A DNA stretch of 56,000 bases. Source: Prorocentrum cordatum (taxonomy: Eukaryota; Sar; Dinophyceae; Prorocentrales; Prorocentraceae). A program made the position numbers and the translations under genes. The notes beneath the pieces are model-generated. The model did no database searches and had not been told where the DNA came from. It saw only the letters and a program-made list of their open reading frames with translations. Location: assembly GCA_963575745.1 (NCBI GenBank), contig CAUYUJ010015948.1:1211181-1267180 (forward strand), written 5' to 3'. Positions 30,747-41,230 of the stretch are shown here, in pieces; positions within the stretch are counted from its first letter, which is position 1, and every line of letters begins with the position of its first letter.

Positions 30747-32990
30747 GGTAGTGCTAGGGGTTGTGAGGCTGCGTGGGGGGTTGTGCTGGGGGGTTGTGCT
30801 TGGGGGCTGTGCTGGGGGTCGTCCTGAGAGGTAGTGCTAGGGGTTGTGAGGCTGCGTGGAGCGTTGTGCTGGGGGGTTGGGCTTCGGGGTTGTGCTGGGG
30901 GCTGTGCTGAGAGGTAGTGCTAGGGGTTCTGAGGCTGCGTGGGGGGTTGTGCTGGATGGTTGTGCTTGGGGGTTGTGCTGGGGTTTGTGCTGAGAGGTAG
31001 TGCTAGGGGTTGTGAGGCTGCGTGGAGCGTTGTGCTGGGGGGTTGTGCTTGGGGGTTGTGCTGGGGGTTGTGCCGAGAGGTAGTGCTAGGGGTTTGTGAG
31101 GCTGCGTGGGGGGTTGTGCTGGGGGGTTGTGCTTGGGGGTTGTGCTGAGAGGTAGTGCTAGGGGTTGTGAGGCTGCGTGGGGGGTTGTGCTGGGGGGCTG
31201 TGATTGGGGTTGTGCTGGGGGTTGTGCTGAGAGGTAGTGCTAGGGGTTGTGAGGCTGCGTGGGGGGTTGTGCTGGAGGGTTGTGCTGGGGGCTGTGCTGA
31301 GAGGTAGTGCTAGGGGTTCTGAGGCTGCGTGGAGCGTTGTACTGGGGGGTTGTGCTTGGGGTTTGTGCTGAGAGGTAGTGCTAGGGGTTGTGAGGCTGCC
31401 TGGGGGGTTGTGCTGGGGGGTTGTGCTTGGGGGTTGTGCTGAGAGGTAGTGCAAGGGGTTGTGAGGCTGCGTGGGGGTGCTGGGGGGTTGTGCTGGGGGT
31501 TGCTGCTAGGGTTGTGAGGCTGAAGAGGTAGTGCTAGGGGTTCTGAGGCTGCGTGGGGGGTTGTGCTGGGGGTTGTGCTTGGGGGTTGTGCTGGGGTTGT
31601 GCTGAGAGGTAATGCTAGGGGTTGTGAGGCTGCGTGGGGGGTTGTGCTGGGGGGTTGTGCTTGGGGGTTGTACTGGGGGTTGTGCTGGTAGGTAGTGCTA
31701 GAGATTGTGAAGCTGCGTGGGGGGTTGTGCTGGGGGGTTGTGCTTGGGGGTTGTGCTGGGGGTTGTGCTGGGAGGTAGTGCTAGGGGTTGTGAGGCTTGG
31801 GGGGGGGAGAGGGGTTGAGCTGGGGGGTTGTGCCTGGGGGTTGTGCTGGGGGTTGAGGAAAATGAAAAATAAACCCCCGAAGTGGCGACACGCCGGCGTC
31901 CACCCGGCTAGCGTGGACATTAGAAGTATACAAGGACAAGGAAGTGGCTACGTCCACAAGCACGCCCCTGGCCAGGGCCTGCGGCGCCCTGGCCAGGGGG
32001 GGGTCCGACGCCGGGCCCTGCCACCGCCCGACTCCTGCACACGAGAACCAGCGAGCACTGTAAGCCCCTGACCCTGGTCTCCGAGGTTGTACTGGGGGTT
32101 GTGCTGGTAGGTAGTGCTAGAGATTGTGAGGCTGCGTGGGGGGTTGTGCTGGGGGGTTGTGCTTGGGGGTTGTGCTGGGGGTTGTGCTGGGAGGTAGTGC
32201 TAGGGTGTGAGGGTCGGTTGTGCTGGGGGGTTGTGCTTGGGGGTGTGCTGAGAGGTAGTGCTAGGGGTCGTGAGGCTGCGTGGGGGGTTGTGCTGGGGAT
32301 TGTGTTGGGGGTTGTGCTGGGGATCGTGCTGGAGAGGTAGTGCTAGGGGTTGTGAGGCTGCGTAGGGGGTTGTGCTGGGGGGTTGTGCTGGGGGTGGGGG
32401 TTTGTGTGGAGGTAGTGCTAGGGGTTGAGGCTGCGTGGGGGGTTTGCTGGGGGGTTGTGCTGGGGGTTGTGCTGGGGGTTGTGCTGAGAGGTAGTGCTAG
32501 GGTTCTGAGCTGCGTGGGCGGTTGTGTTGGGGGGTTTGTGCTTGGAGGTGTGCTGGGGGTTGTGCTGAGAGTAGTGCCAGGGGTTGTGAGGCTGCGTGGG
32601 GGTTGTGTGGGGGGTTGTTGGGGGTTGTGGGGGTTGTGCTGAGAGGTAGTGCTAGGGGTGTGAGGCTGCGTGGGGGGTTGTGCTGGGGGGTTGTGCTTGG
32701 GGGTTGTGCTGGGGTTTGTGCTGAGAGGTAGTGCTAGGGGTTGTGAGGCTGCGTGGGGGGTTGTGCTGGGGGGTTGTGCTTGGGGGTTGTGCTGGGGGTT
32801 GTGCTGAGAGGTAGTGCTAGGGGGTGTGAGGCTGCGAGGGGGGTTGTGCTTGGGGGTTGTGCTGGGGGTTGTACTGAGAGGTAGTGCTAGGGGCTGTGAG
32901 GCTGCGTGGGGGGTTGTGCTGTGGGGTTGTGCTTGGGGGTTGTGCTGGTGGTTGTGCTGGAGGCTGTGCTGGTGGTTGTCCTGGCGCCGA
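30747..32990 (+). repeat. 83-bp G-rich minisatellite, array 1
   Basis: The unit contains GCTGAGAGGTAGTGCTAGGG, GTTGTGAGGCTGCGTGGGGG and several GTTGTGCTGGGGG/GTTGTGCTTGGGG blocks; units vary by loss or gain of blocks. The plus strand has runs of five G about every 12 bases, so G-quadruplex formation is likely. The array is interrupted at about 31853-32085. Confidence 0.95.
31853..32085. other. Non-repeat island inside minisatellite array 1
   Basis: About 230 bp of unrelated sequence with a strong stem, CCCCTGGCCAGGGC paired with GCCCTGGCCAGGGG (about 31965-32000), and shorter GTCCAC/GTGGAC pairs. It looks like an insertion into the array. No coding signal. Confidence 0.65.
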
Positions 32991-33374
32991 TGCTGCCCAA
33001 AGACAACTCCCGACGATGCCCCCAGGAGACGCCGATCACACCGCCGTGGCAAAAGAACACGAGCGATACCATGCAACGCAAATCCGTCATTCCTTCTCCG
33101 ATACGCTTAAGTGGCGGAATTTGCACTGCATGCTGCCACGCTTCGCCAGACGTTCGTTTCTGGATTGGCTGGTTGGTATAAACGACACGCCGGTAAAGTC
33201 GAATATCCTGGCGTAGGCATTATAGCCTATGGTAACACAACATAAAGGGGGAACCACAACACCAACAACAACAACAACAACAACACCAACAACAACAACA
33301 ACAACAACATCAACAAAACAACAACACTTACAACAACAACAACTGACAACACCAAATGAAAATGCTGCACATAC

Positions 33375-34089
33375 CGTGCGATCGGCCTTCTGTCTGCAGT
33401 GCTTCAGATCGAAGTCCCAAGTTGCATACTCGAGCAACCATGGTCTGCACAACCTGGAGCATCGAATTGTGTGGGAGGTCCGCGACATTAGCAGCGCCAA
33501 TCATGCTGAGGTCGATGGCCCCCATCACTGACTCCAAGTTTATTTCGAGGATTTGCGGCTTCAACACCATGGTCAGGATTCCCTTGGCAGTCTCCTGTTT
33601 CTCGACGTCTTTTTGCTGGGCCAGCACGAGGCCATGATTCAACAAACCCCCGACGAAACCATCAACGGAAAAAGCCAATTTCGCCTGGCAGTGAAGCTGT
33701 GAAATGCGATTGGCGACGGAACCGTTGGCGATGAAATTAATAACGCAAGCGGACTCTCGATTCACGGCGTCCTCCTCCCCGTTGAATATTTCCCCATGCG
33801 TTTTCTCGAAAGGCTTGAAAGTCGTGGGGCTGGTTGGCCAGAGATCCTGCCGATGATCACAAAACTCCATCAAGTGGAAAAGGTATGGCTTCTGATCTCG
33901 ATTCGGGTTGCCGCCACCCTTCTGCCACTCCAAGAATGCAGCCGTGGCCTGTTCGTAATCAACGACGCCGAATTCCGCCTCAAGGACTGACATCGACAAA
34001 AGACCATGCAGCAACTTGCGCCGGACCTCCACGTTGTGCCTCACAACGACCAGGTCGTCGGTCGAAAATCCCAGAGGCGGCAGTTTCGC
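33375..34089 (-). CDS. Gene 1, exon 2
   Basis: Starts after TTTCCAG at 34090 with AKLPPLGFSTDDLVVVRH and ends at CACG before a GTATGT donor (33374-33369). The 715 bases leave one base over (phase 1), which fits exon 3. The protein is helix-rich with no motif that I recognise (VVDYEQATAAFLEWQKG, NFIANGSVANRISQLH). Frame-consistent joints on both sides support one gene. Confidence 0.7.
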
Positions 34090-34883
34090 CTGGAAAGGTC
34101 GAAATTCACGAAGCCAACACGAAGCCAACTCCACCCCAGCCCATGCGGGCGTGAAATTCGCGTTTCCCTTTGCGGTTTGCAGCCGGCGGCCGTTCTAGCG
34201 GCTGGTCTAACTCTCACTATGGCCCTCAAGTGGCGAACGATAACCGCTCTACGAAAACATGCGTCATCCTATGTGGTAGGGTAAACGGTTCCAGTCTGGG
34301 CGGCCGAAGAGCATCCCCCGATTCGCGTAGGTCCTCGTAGCGAGAACTACGCGCGCAAACATCGTCGCGGATGTCAGCGGGAGGCGCCATGGATGTTCGA
34401 AAAGCACCCTTCCGACACCAGGACACACAACAGCTCCGAGAAACTAATCAGTACAGGTCGGACTAATCTATAAGCAGGGTGGCCGAGGTTTGTTTCGCCC
34501 CACGGTCTTCTGATCCTCCGTTTCCGCCTCTTCTTCCTCCTGTCCTCTTCCTCCTGCTGCTGCTCCTCCTCCCCCATCCTCCTGATCATGTTCATCCCGT
34601 TAGTTTTGGGTTCCGTTTTTCCCTAAGCGCGCCGCCCTGACGTCTTCCTCCATCCTGGCATGACCCCGTCGGTTTCCGCCATCCTCCTCCTTCTTCTTCG
34701 GCCTCCTTCCTACACCTCTGAAGCCTTGTTCTATGGCATTCGCAGCCCATGGGCCATTTCACCAATCCCGTTTTGCATCATGGGCCGTTGTTTGGCCGCG
34801 CGGGGGGGGCGGGCACAGGCCCTTGGAGCCCCGCATGGAAGAGCAGCGCCAGGTGGCTAACAGCTTAACAACCTTCCCATGAC
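34090..34883 (-). other. Gene 1, intron 1 (794 bp), flanked by a short direct repeat
   Basis: GT...AG ends. The exon 1 end reads TCGACTTTCCAG and the intron end TCGACCTTTCCAG, so the splice junctions carry a near-perfect 12-13 bp direct repeat. It contains CT/CTC-rich tracts around 34510-34700 and no gene. Confidence 0.6.
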
Positions 34884-37376
34884 CTGGAAAGTCGATGCCG
34901 AACCTGCCCAGGTCGACCCCGCCAACGTCGTCGCCAAGTTCACGTACTCCGCCAACTGGCCCTCGTAGCCAGACAACTTGGCGAGCACGCGCCAAACTAC
35001 CCCTCGCAACGAACGGAGGTTCATGGTGTAACTTTCGGATTGCTGTGGATCGGAGCTCTCTGGTGCAGACTGTTCGACCGCCTGGCACGGCACCGCCAAG
35101 GACGATGTAACCCATTTCATCAAGGCGAAATCCATCAACAGCGGCACGCGGACCATGGCCTCGACCGCACCTTTCACCTTGGAAAGCTGCTCCTCGCGGC
35201 GAAGGTCTGACCAAGCAGACAAAGCTTCAGTCACCTTGCAAATATTATCTTTGTAGTGCTCGGCCTTTGCAACCAGGTCATCGATGACGAACCTGTCTGG
35301 GTCAGACAAGAAGTCGTCGATCCACGACGCCGCGTCAGCGAAGGAAGCGTCAGCAATGATGTCGTCGGCGTTGCGTTGAGCGATCTCCTCGCCGTGTCTG
35401 ATCATCTCTTTGCCACCCTTGTACATGGCAAAGCCCTGCATCAACAAATTGCTAGACTTGGCTGTCATGGCGTCGACGGCCGCGTCGACGTCCGCGGGCG
35501 AGACCTTGAAATGAAGCATCGCTTTGCACAGCGTCTGCATCGCCTCGGCCCGTGCCAATGCACCAGAAGAAAAAACATCCGAATGCTTCTGCACGCAATG
35601 TATGTAGGCGTCCAGGAAGCTGTGGAGATCGGTCAACTCCATGGTGACGGCCGCTGGGTTCATGGAGAGGTTCCGAATCTTGTCTTTCAGCGCAACCTCC
35701 ATCAAATCAGTCTCGACCCACACGCTGAATTTCTTCGGCATCGTAGTTGGGACTTCCGACGCAAGGGTGGTGTAAACAGACTGCGCGTGGCAAGGCGTCG
35801 CCATCAACGATAATCCATCAACGGCCGCTTCCAATCCCGTCTCCGTCAAGTCCTGCACGAACCTCGCATGCAGACGCAGCTTCTCCAAACTTGCGTACAG
35901 CTGCTTGCCGGACGACTTCAAAAACACGCTGATCTTATCAAGGGGGCCCAGCAAAGTGAGCAGAACCTCGTTGGTTTCATTCTTCTTGTAATCCTTGATC
36001 GCCTTCATAGCCGCCTGCACTGTTTTCCACTGCTCAGTCGAGGCTTTCGCCTTCTGGATGAGCATCGGGTGCTCGCACTTCTCAAGCGAGTAGTCGAGCT
36101 CGAGACTCGTGCGAATATTCGCCCGGAGGGATGCCTCGCTGGCGGCGGAAGCCCAAGAATTCGTAGAGAATTCCATAATCACAGCAAAAGCACGGCTGGC
36201 GGCGGCTTTCACTTTCTTCGTGTCCTTGTGTCTCGGCCACTCTTCCTCCTCCACCCGCGCCTCTTGGACGCCTTCTGTGTCCGAGTCCATGGCGGCACCG
36301 TCAATGGCACCTTCGCACCCGCGGGATACTCCCGACGCGGCTGGCGCCGATGACGAAAAAGTGCCTGCTGCCGCGGCGCGGCTCCTGCCTCTGCCCTTGC
36401 CTTCGCGCTGAACTCTGGGCTCGTCGGAGCCCTGTTCTGCAATGTTGGCTTTTGCAAGATTGGCAAGTATTCCAATGGCTTCCAAATCGCCTGCGTGGTG
36501 GCACTCCAAAGGGCATGCCGTCAACACGTTAGATGGTAGCCCCACAGGAGATTGAGGGACGGGCATCGGGACCTTGAATGCGAGCCGTTTCACGCCGTTG
36601 TCCAGGACCTGCATGAGCGTGCAATTCTGAGCAATGGGATTTGGGAGCGAGCAACTCGGAGACGCGAAGTCCGACGCCATGATGTACTGAAAGGCGCACT
36701 GCTCCCCAGCCTGCTGAAACACGCTCGAAGATTTCACCAACAACTGGATACGAGCCTCCAGAGACTCGGCATTGATCTGTACCTTCCCTTCCTCCCGAAG
36801 GGACACATACGCACCAGTGCAAAGTTTGAATGCGAACTTGTTGGAGGGATTCTCGTTGATGTAACGTAATAGAGCTGGAACCTTCTTGAGGGGATGCCGG
36901 ATCTTCGCTGCCCTGATGCACCACATGCAAAACGCGCCCCAAAGATTCTTGAGACCCCAAAGCCGCGCCCCTAGGCCGGCCGCGACATCCATCTGCGTCA
37001 ACGCGATTGCAGAGCAATCGCACCCCTGGCAGATCTTGGTCGCAGGGTCAATGGGCACGTGTCGTTCCCCATCGCTGCGGTGATTCGGCGAAAGCTCATC
37101 GACCAAGTCAGCCGAAGGACTCTTGTCGCACTTTGCTTTGACAGGGGTCCCTGAACTCTCGGAGTTGGCCCCGATGCTCTTCCAGGAACGGCGCGTCCAG
37201 CTCTCGGAGGGGCAATTTTCCTCCTTAACGTCAGCGTCCTCCATCTTCGAAAGGCAATCGCTCCTCTCCAACTCTGATTTCATGTATTGGTAGCCTTTCT
37301 CTACATCTCCACACGTGCCATCATCCGACCCCTCGTCGCCGACGAGCGCGCAGAGATTTGCCAAAGCCTCCGCCAT
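34884..37376 (-). CDS. Gene 1, exon 1: protein of unknown function with N-terminal cysteine cluster
   Basis: I choose ATG 37376 (MAEALANLCALVGDEG) because a strong polypyrimidine-CAG acceptor lies 79 bp upstream and the longer frame above it is not protein-like. An acidic N-terminus is followed by a possible zinc site (CQGCDC near residue 116 and CMWC near 149), a globular block, a low-complexity Arg/Ala/Ser tract (about residues 380-420) and a long helix-rich region. The exon is exactly 831 codons if it ends at 34884, where CAG meets GTCATGG in phase 0. That matches the phase-0 start of exon 2. I do not recognise the family; the cysteine cluster recalls multi-copy dinoflagellate proteins. 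Confidence 0.7.
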
Positions 37377-37454
37377 CGCGAGGCTGTGTCGAAAGGAAAA
37401 CACTGGCTCTGGAAGCGAGTCGCTAAGGTATCCTGGCCCACTGGATTGCTGCAG

Positions 37455-37480
37455 CTGCAAAGAAAAAACACCGAACGCCC
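37455..37480 (-). promoter_or_regulatory. Candidate splice or spliced-leader acceptor upstream of gene 1
   Basis: The sense strand reads GTGTTTTTTCTTTGCAG up to 37455, a pyrimidine tract and CAG 79 bp before ATG 37376. Dinoflagellate mRNAs receive a spliced leader at such sites. A cis-splice acceptor to an upstream exon is the alternative. Confidence 0.45.
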
Positions 37481-37915
37481 TCCTTCCACTCCACGCCCCT
37501 CCCCGACAGCTTACACTACCCCCGCCCTGATCCCGATCCTCATCTTTCCACACTCCTGTCTTTGCGGAGGTGCGTGCGCACGTGGCCGGGGCTGGCGCCC
37601 ACTCGAATGGAACGAGGCAGGACAGCGACGCGTTTGGGGGGGCACCTGCCAGTCAGTTACGCCAACTCGATGGGCGGAAATCCTTTCAAACGATTGCGAG
37701 GCGAACCCCAATTGTCCTCTTCGGGAAGGAACGCCAACCTCCGCATTGGCTCGACGGAAATGTGTCACGAAGGCTTAACGCGCTCAGAAGGCCCAAGCAG
37801 GCTCCAAAATGGCTCCACGAAAGTTGAGACGACATCGCAACTGCTCAAAATATCAGACTATGGCCGTGGCCGACATCGAACCATTTCACAAATGTGTTTC
37901 CGTGCGGTTGCGTGC

Positions 37916-38108
37916 GCGTTGTGCGCCTAGTGTGCGGCGTGCGCCTGACGCCTGCCACCTGCGCCCGCGTGCGCGCACTGTGCGCCTAGCGTGCGCCTAT
38001 TGTTCTACTTGCGTGCGCCTGCCGCGCGCCTTGCCATGATAGCGTGCGCCTCGAGCGCGCCCAATGTGCGCCTGACACGTGCCTCCTGTGATAACGTGCG
38101 CCCATTGT
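37916..38108 (+). repeat. Irregular GTGCGCCT repeats
   Basis: GTGCGCCT or close variants (TGCGCCTA, TGCGCCTG) recur about every 10-25 bases between gene 1 and inverted-repeat copy A. Confidence 0.75.
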
Positions 38109-38110
38109 GC

Positions 38111-38543
38111 GGCGCCCCGCGAATTCTGCAGACGCAGGTTTGTTAAAGTTATCGGCTCAAGGTGAAGGTTCAAGGGTCAGGAGCTGTACCCCCTTAAATT
38201 CCCGATCGCGCCAGTACCCCCTTAAATTCCCGTACATCATCGACCACCGCACAGACGCCAGAGACGCGCATACCACCTTACAGACGGGAGGTCTCGACCA
38301 AACGGTTACCAGCCATAACATGTTACAGCGTGCTCGCGCATGCGGGAGAGTTGGGCCACGCGCTTACCAATCCAGGCAGTGCAACCGCTCTCATACAGGT
38401 TGTGGGGTCTTGACAATGAGATCGGTGGCCATTCGCCGTGCACTTCGCCTCACGCGCCGCCCTCTCCTCTGGCGCCATCCTTCCCCATCCCCTTTTCCCG
38501 TGTTCCTCTCTTTCTTTTTGTTGGTTCTCTCTCTCTTTCTCTT

Positions 38544-38576
<33 letters not shown>

Positions 38577-38717
38577 TTGTATTTTGGGGGTTTCTGAATC
38601 TCCCCGTCGTTGATCGATCCACGGGTGTAGCGTCTAGTCCTCTTTGCGGTGTAGGTACCTCACCCCCCTGATGGTCAGGCGCTCTTCTACCGGTCATGAC
38701 CTTGACCCCCTTCACGG
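38111..38717 (+). repeat. 607-bp dispersed repeat, copy A (inverted partner at 48550-49162)
   Basis: Starts GGCGCCCCGCGAATTC and ends CCCCCTTCACGG. It contains two direct copies of GTACCCCCTTAAATTCCCG, a CT microsatellite (about 38526-38580) and otherwise unique sequence. Copy B is its reverse complement with only scattered differences outside the CT tract. Sequence outside these limits is unrelated. Confidence 0.92.
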
Positions 38718-38879
38718 CATCCCAATGTGAATAAACAACTTAATACGCAATGCAAGCCGCCAGCGCGCGCGACTCGGCCAAGCGCACGCAGTCTTTCTAT
38801 TATGGGGGGTGATGCAATATCGAGGGCCTCATGTCGCATGACGAAACCAACTCGATGTGGATATGCGTGCCGAATAGAC

Positions 38880-41230
38880 AATGCCGCGCGCCAGCGGGCG
38901 CGCCGCGGCGTGGCGCATGCAACCCTTCAACAAGTCAACGATGTTAACATGGAACCAAACGGGTCACACCCCGATGGAAATTGTCGCTGCCTCATCGGAG
39001 GCAGGAGTGATCCCAATGTGAACATGCCAATGCGAAGCATCAATGCCGCATGCTGGCGCGCGCGCCAAGGCCTAGTGCATGTAGTTGGATATACCAGCAG
39101 CACGATGTGGACTCCAAAACTCAATGGTGAAAACCCAATGTAAATATTCATTCCGTAGTCACAGACTTGGATCCTATCATGTTTGGGCATGCGCAACAGC
39201 ATGCGCAAAGTCGTGCGCCAGCACGCGCGCGTGGCATTGCGAACGCAGCGTTTCTGACGCAGGAAGTGCGATGCGAACTCGAAAAGACAATTGTGAAAAC
39301 CCAGCAGAAAAATCTGCTCCCTGACCAGAAGATGTGATGTCAGTTTGGGTACTCGAAGCAAAATAGACACTGCCGTGCGCCAGCGCGCGCGCGGGCGTGC
39401 CGTGGCATAGCGAGTGAGTTTGTTGACGCAGCTGGCGCGATGCTAACAGAACGGCCAAATTGTGAAAACCCAATGTAAACATCCATTCTCTGATCGGGCG
39501 AGGGGGTCGTGTCAATGTTGGTTTACAAATCCGAAGGGGCAACGCCGTTCGCCGACGCGGGCGGGCATGCGCGCTGCGCCCTAACGCATGTAGCTGCCAT
39601 GCGGCAGGGCGCGATGTCATATCGAAAGCACAATGATGGAAAACCAATAAAGGAATTATTCGCTGGCCAGAAAATAGGACGATATCGCTGTGGACATGCG
39701 GAAGTCATGATACGGTGCGCCATCGCGCGCGCAGCGGCCATGTGTTTGCAATTTGTTCAAAATGAGCGCGCTGTTAACTCGAAGACCCAATGGTGTAGGC
39801 CCAATGTAAACATGCATTCTCTGATCATGGGATGGGCCCGCGTCATTTGTAGACATGCGCAAACGAATGCGCAATGTCTCGCGCCGACGAGCGCGCGCGC
39901 CGTCGTGGCAAGGCGAACGCAGCGATTGATGCAGAGGGCGCGCGGCCCACGAGAACCCGATGGTGGAAACCAATGTAAATGTCCATGATCTGATCGAACG
40001 AGGGGTGCATATCAATGCTGGCGTGAGAACCCGACGCGATAGCACCATGCGCCGACGGGCGCGCGCGCGCGCCCGTATTCTTCGCAGCCAGGTGCATACG
40101 TTTTTGCAAAACAGGCGCGATGTTAAGCCGAGAACCCAATGGCGAACACCCATGTAAACATTCATTCTCTGATCACAAGATGGGGCCACATCAGTTTAGG
40201 TATACGCAACCGCACGCACCATATCGCGCAGTGACGCGCGCGCATTTGTGGCATCGCGACTATGCAGTTTTGGTGCGGCGGGCGCGGTGATGATTCGAGA
40301 ACAGATCAGTGAAAACCGACTGTGGATGCCCAGGCAATGGTCGGAGGAGGGGAACATACACATGTTGGCATGAGAACCCAAAGACGCAATGCCGTGCGCC
40401 GACGCGCGCGCGCGCGCGCGCGCGCGCGAGAGAGTCGCTGCTTCTGAATGTTGCATTATCCGCCAGACAAGGAATCGAAATGTAATTCCAAAAAATAAAT
40501 TGAAAAATTCTGTGGCTCTTGAAGGGGGCCGACGGGCGCGTCGATTTACTAGCACCGTGGGCAAATACAAACTGGTTTCTTGTAGTGTGGATAATACTGA
40601 ACTGGGAAGCAGCGATGCGCGCACGCGCGCGCGCGTCGCTCGCTGCTTCCCAGTTTTGTTTTATCCACAATACAAGAAGACAGCATGTAAATCCAAAAAC
40701 GAATTTGAAAATTTCTGTGGCTCTTTAAGGAGGCCGACGGGCGCACCAACATCATTGCATCGTGGCAAATACAGAAACAAGAAGCAGAAGCATCGATGCG
40801 CGCGCGCGCCGCGGCAACATAGGGCTCGCAGCTCTCATGCGATAGGGTTCGGCGCGGCATGGAAAAAACATGGTGAGGCGAACTGTAAATAACCATTGGG
40901 TGATCAGAAAGAGGGGAACCTATATTTACACATCAGGTTCACAATATGGCGCGCCAGCGCGCGAGCGCGCGCGCGCGCCTCGGCAAAGCGCGCGCACCCC
41001 TCCTGTCACACGCACTACTGTAATGCCGAAACGCAGATGCGTGAAAACCCTGAGCAACGTTCCAGTATCTGTTCAGGGTGAGCGACTATTTCAACATGGG
41101 AAGCATGGCCGAATGCGGAGTGCCGCATGAGGGCGCGCACGCCGCCGCCGCGACGGCAGCGACGGCGATGTTTGCTCGACTGGCAGATGGTGGCAACCGC
41201 GCGTAAGCATGCGTGATCTGATCGAAATAT
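38880..41230 (+). repeat. Divergent satellite, unit about 165-170 bp, with CG-rich core
   Basis: Recurring phrases are CCCAATGTAAACATNCATTCTC followed by TGATCAGA/GAGGGG (near 39010, 39140, 39470, 39800, 39965, 40140, 40880), ATGTTGGCATGAGAACCC, and a core GCCGTGCGCCAGCGCGCGCG, in fixed order. Phrase spacing is mostly 160-175 bp. Units are strongly diverged, and one stretch (40450-40800) holds a different inserted repeat. Confidence 0.75.
40450..40800. repeat. Two direct units of about 200 bp with a foldback of about 100 bp at 40577-40680
   Basis: TTCTGTGGCTCTTGAAGG..GCCGACGGGCGC (about 40510) recurs at about 40715. Between them TTCTTGTAGTGTGGATAATAC..CTGGGAAGCAGCGA faces its near reverse complement across a (CG)n centre, with 39-bp arms and about five mismatches. 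Confidence 0.75.

Larger units (their letters stand above)
29360..33374 (-). other. Gene 1, intron 2 (4,015 bp), filled by minisatellites
   Basis: Donor GTATGT, acceptor CTCTGGGCAG. From 29400 to 30300 I see no gene. A motif GAGACCCAGCT...TTTCTTAAC occurs around 30206-30235 and 30250-30290, and again beside the second minisatellite at 55292-55330. The rest is tandem arrays, listed separately, with a (CAA)n run at 33240-33345. Confidence 0.55.

Noticed and set aside
32261-33076. Minus-strand frame rich in Gln, Pro, Thr and His
   Set aside because: It is a translation of the 83-bp minisatellite; unit length and indels change frame and no flanking domain exists.
38323-38715. Minus-strand 130-codon frame and its near-identical plus-strand twin at 48546-48950 as a conserved gene pair
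   Set aside because: Both come from the 607/613-bp inverted repeat; a large part is the GA microsatellite and no domain is visible.
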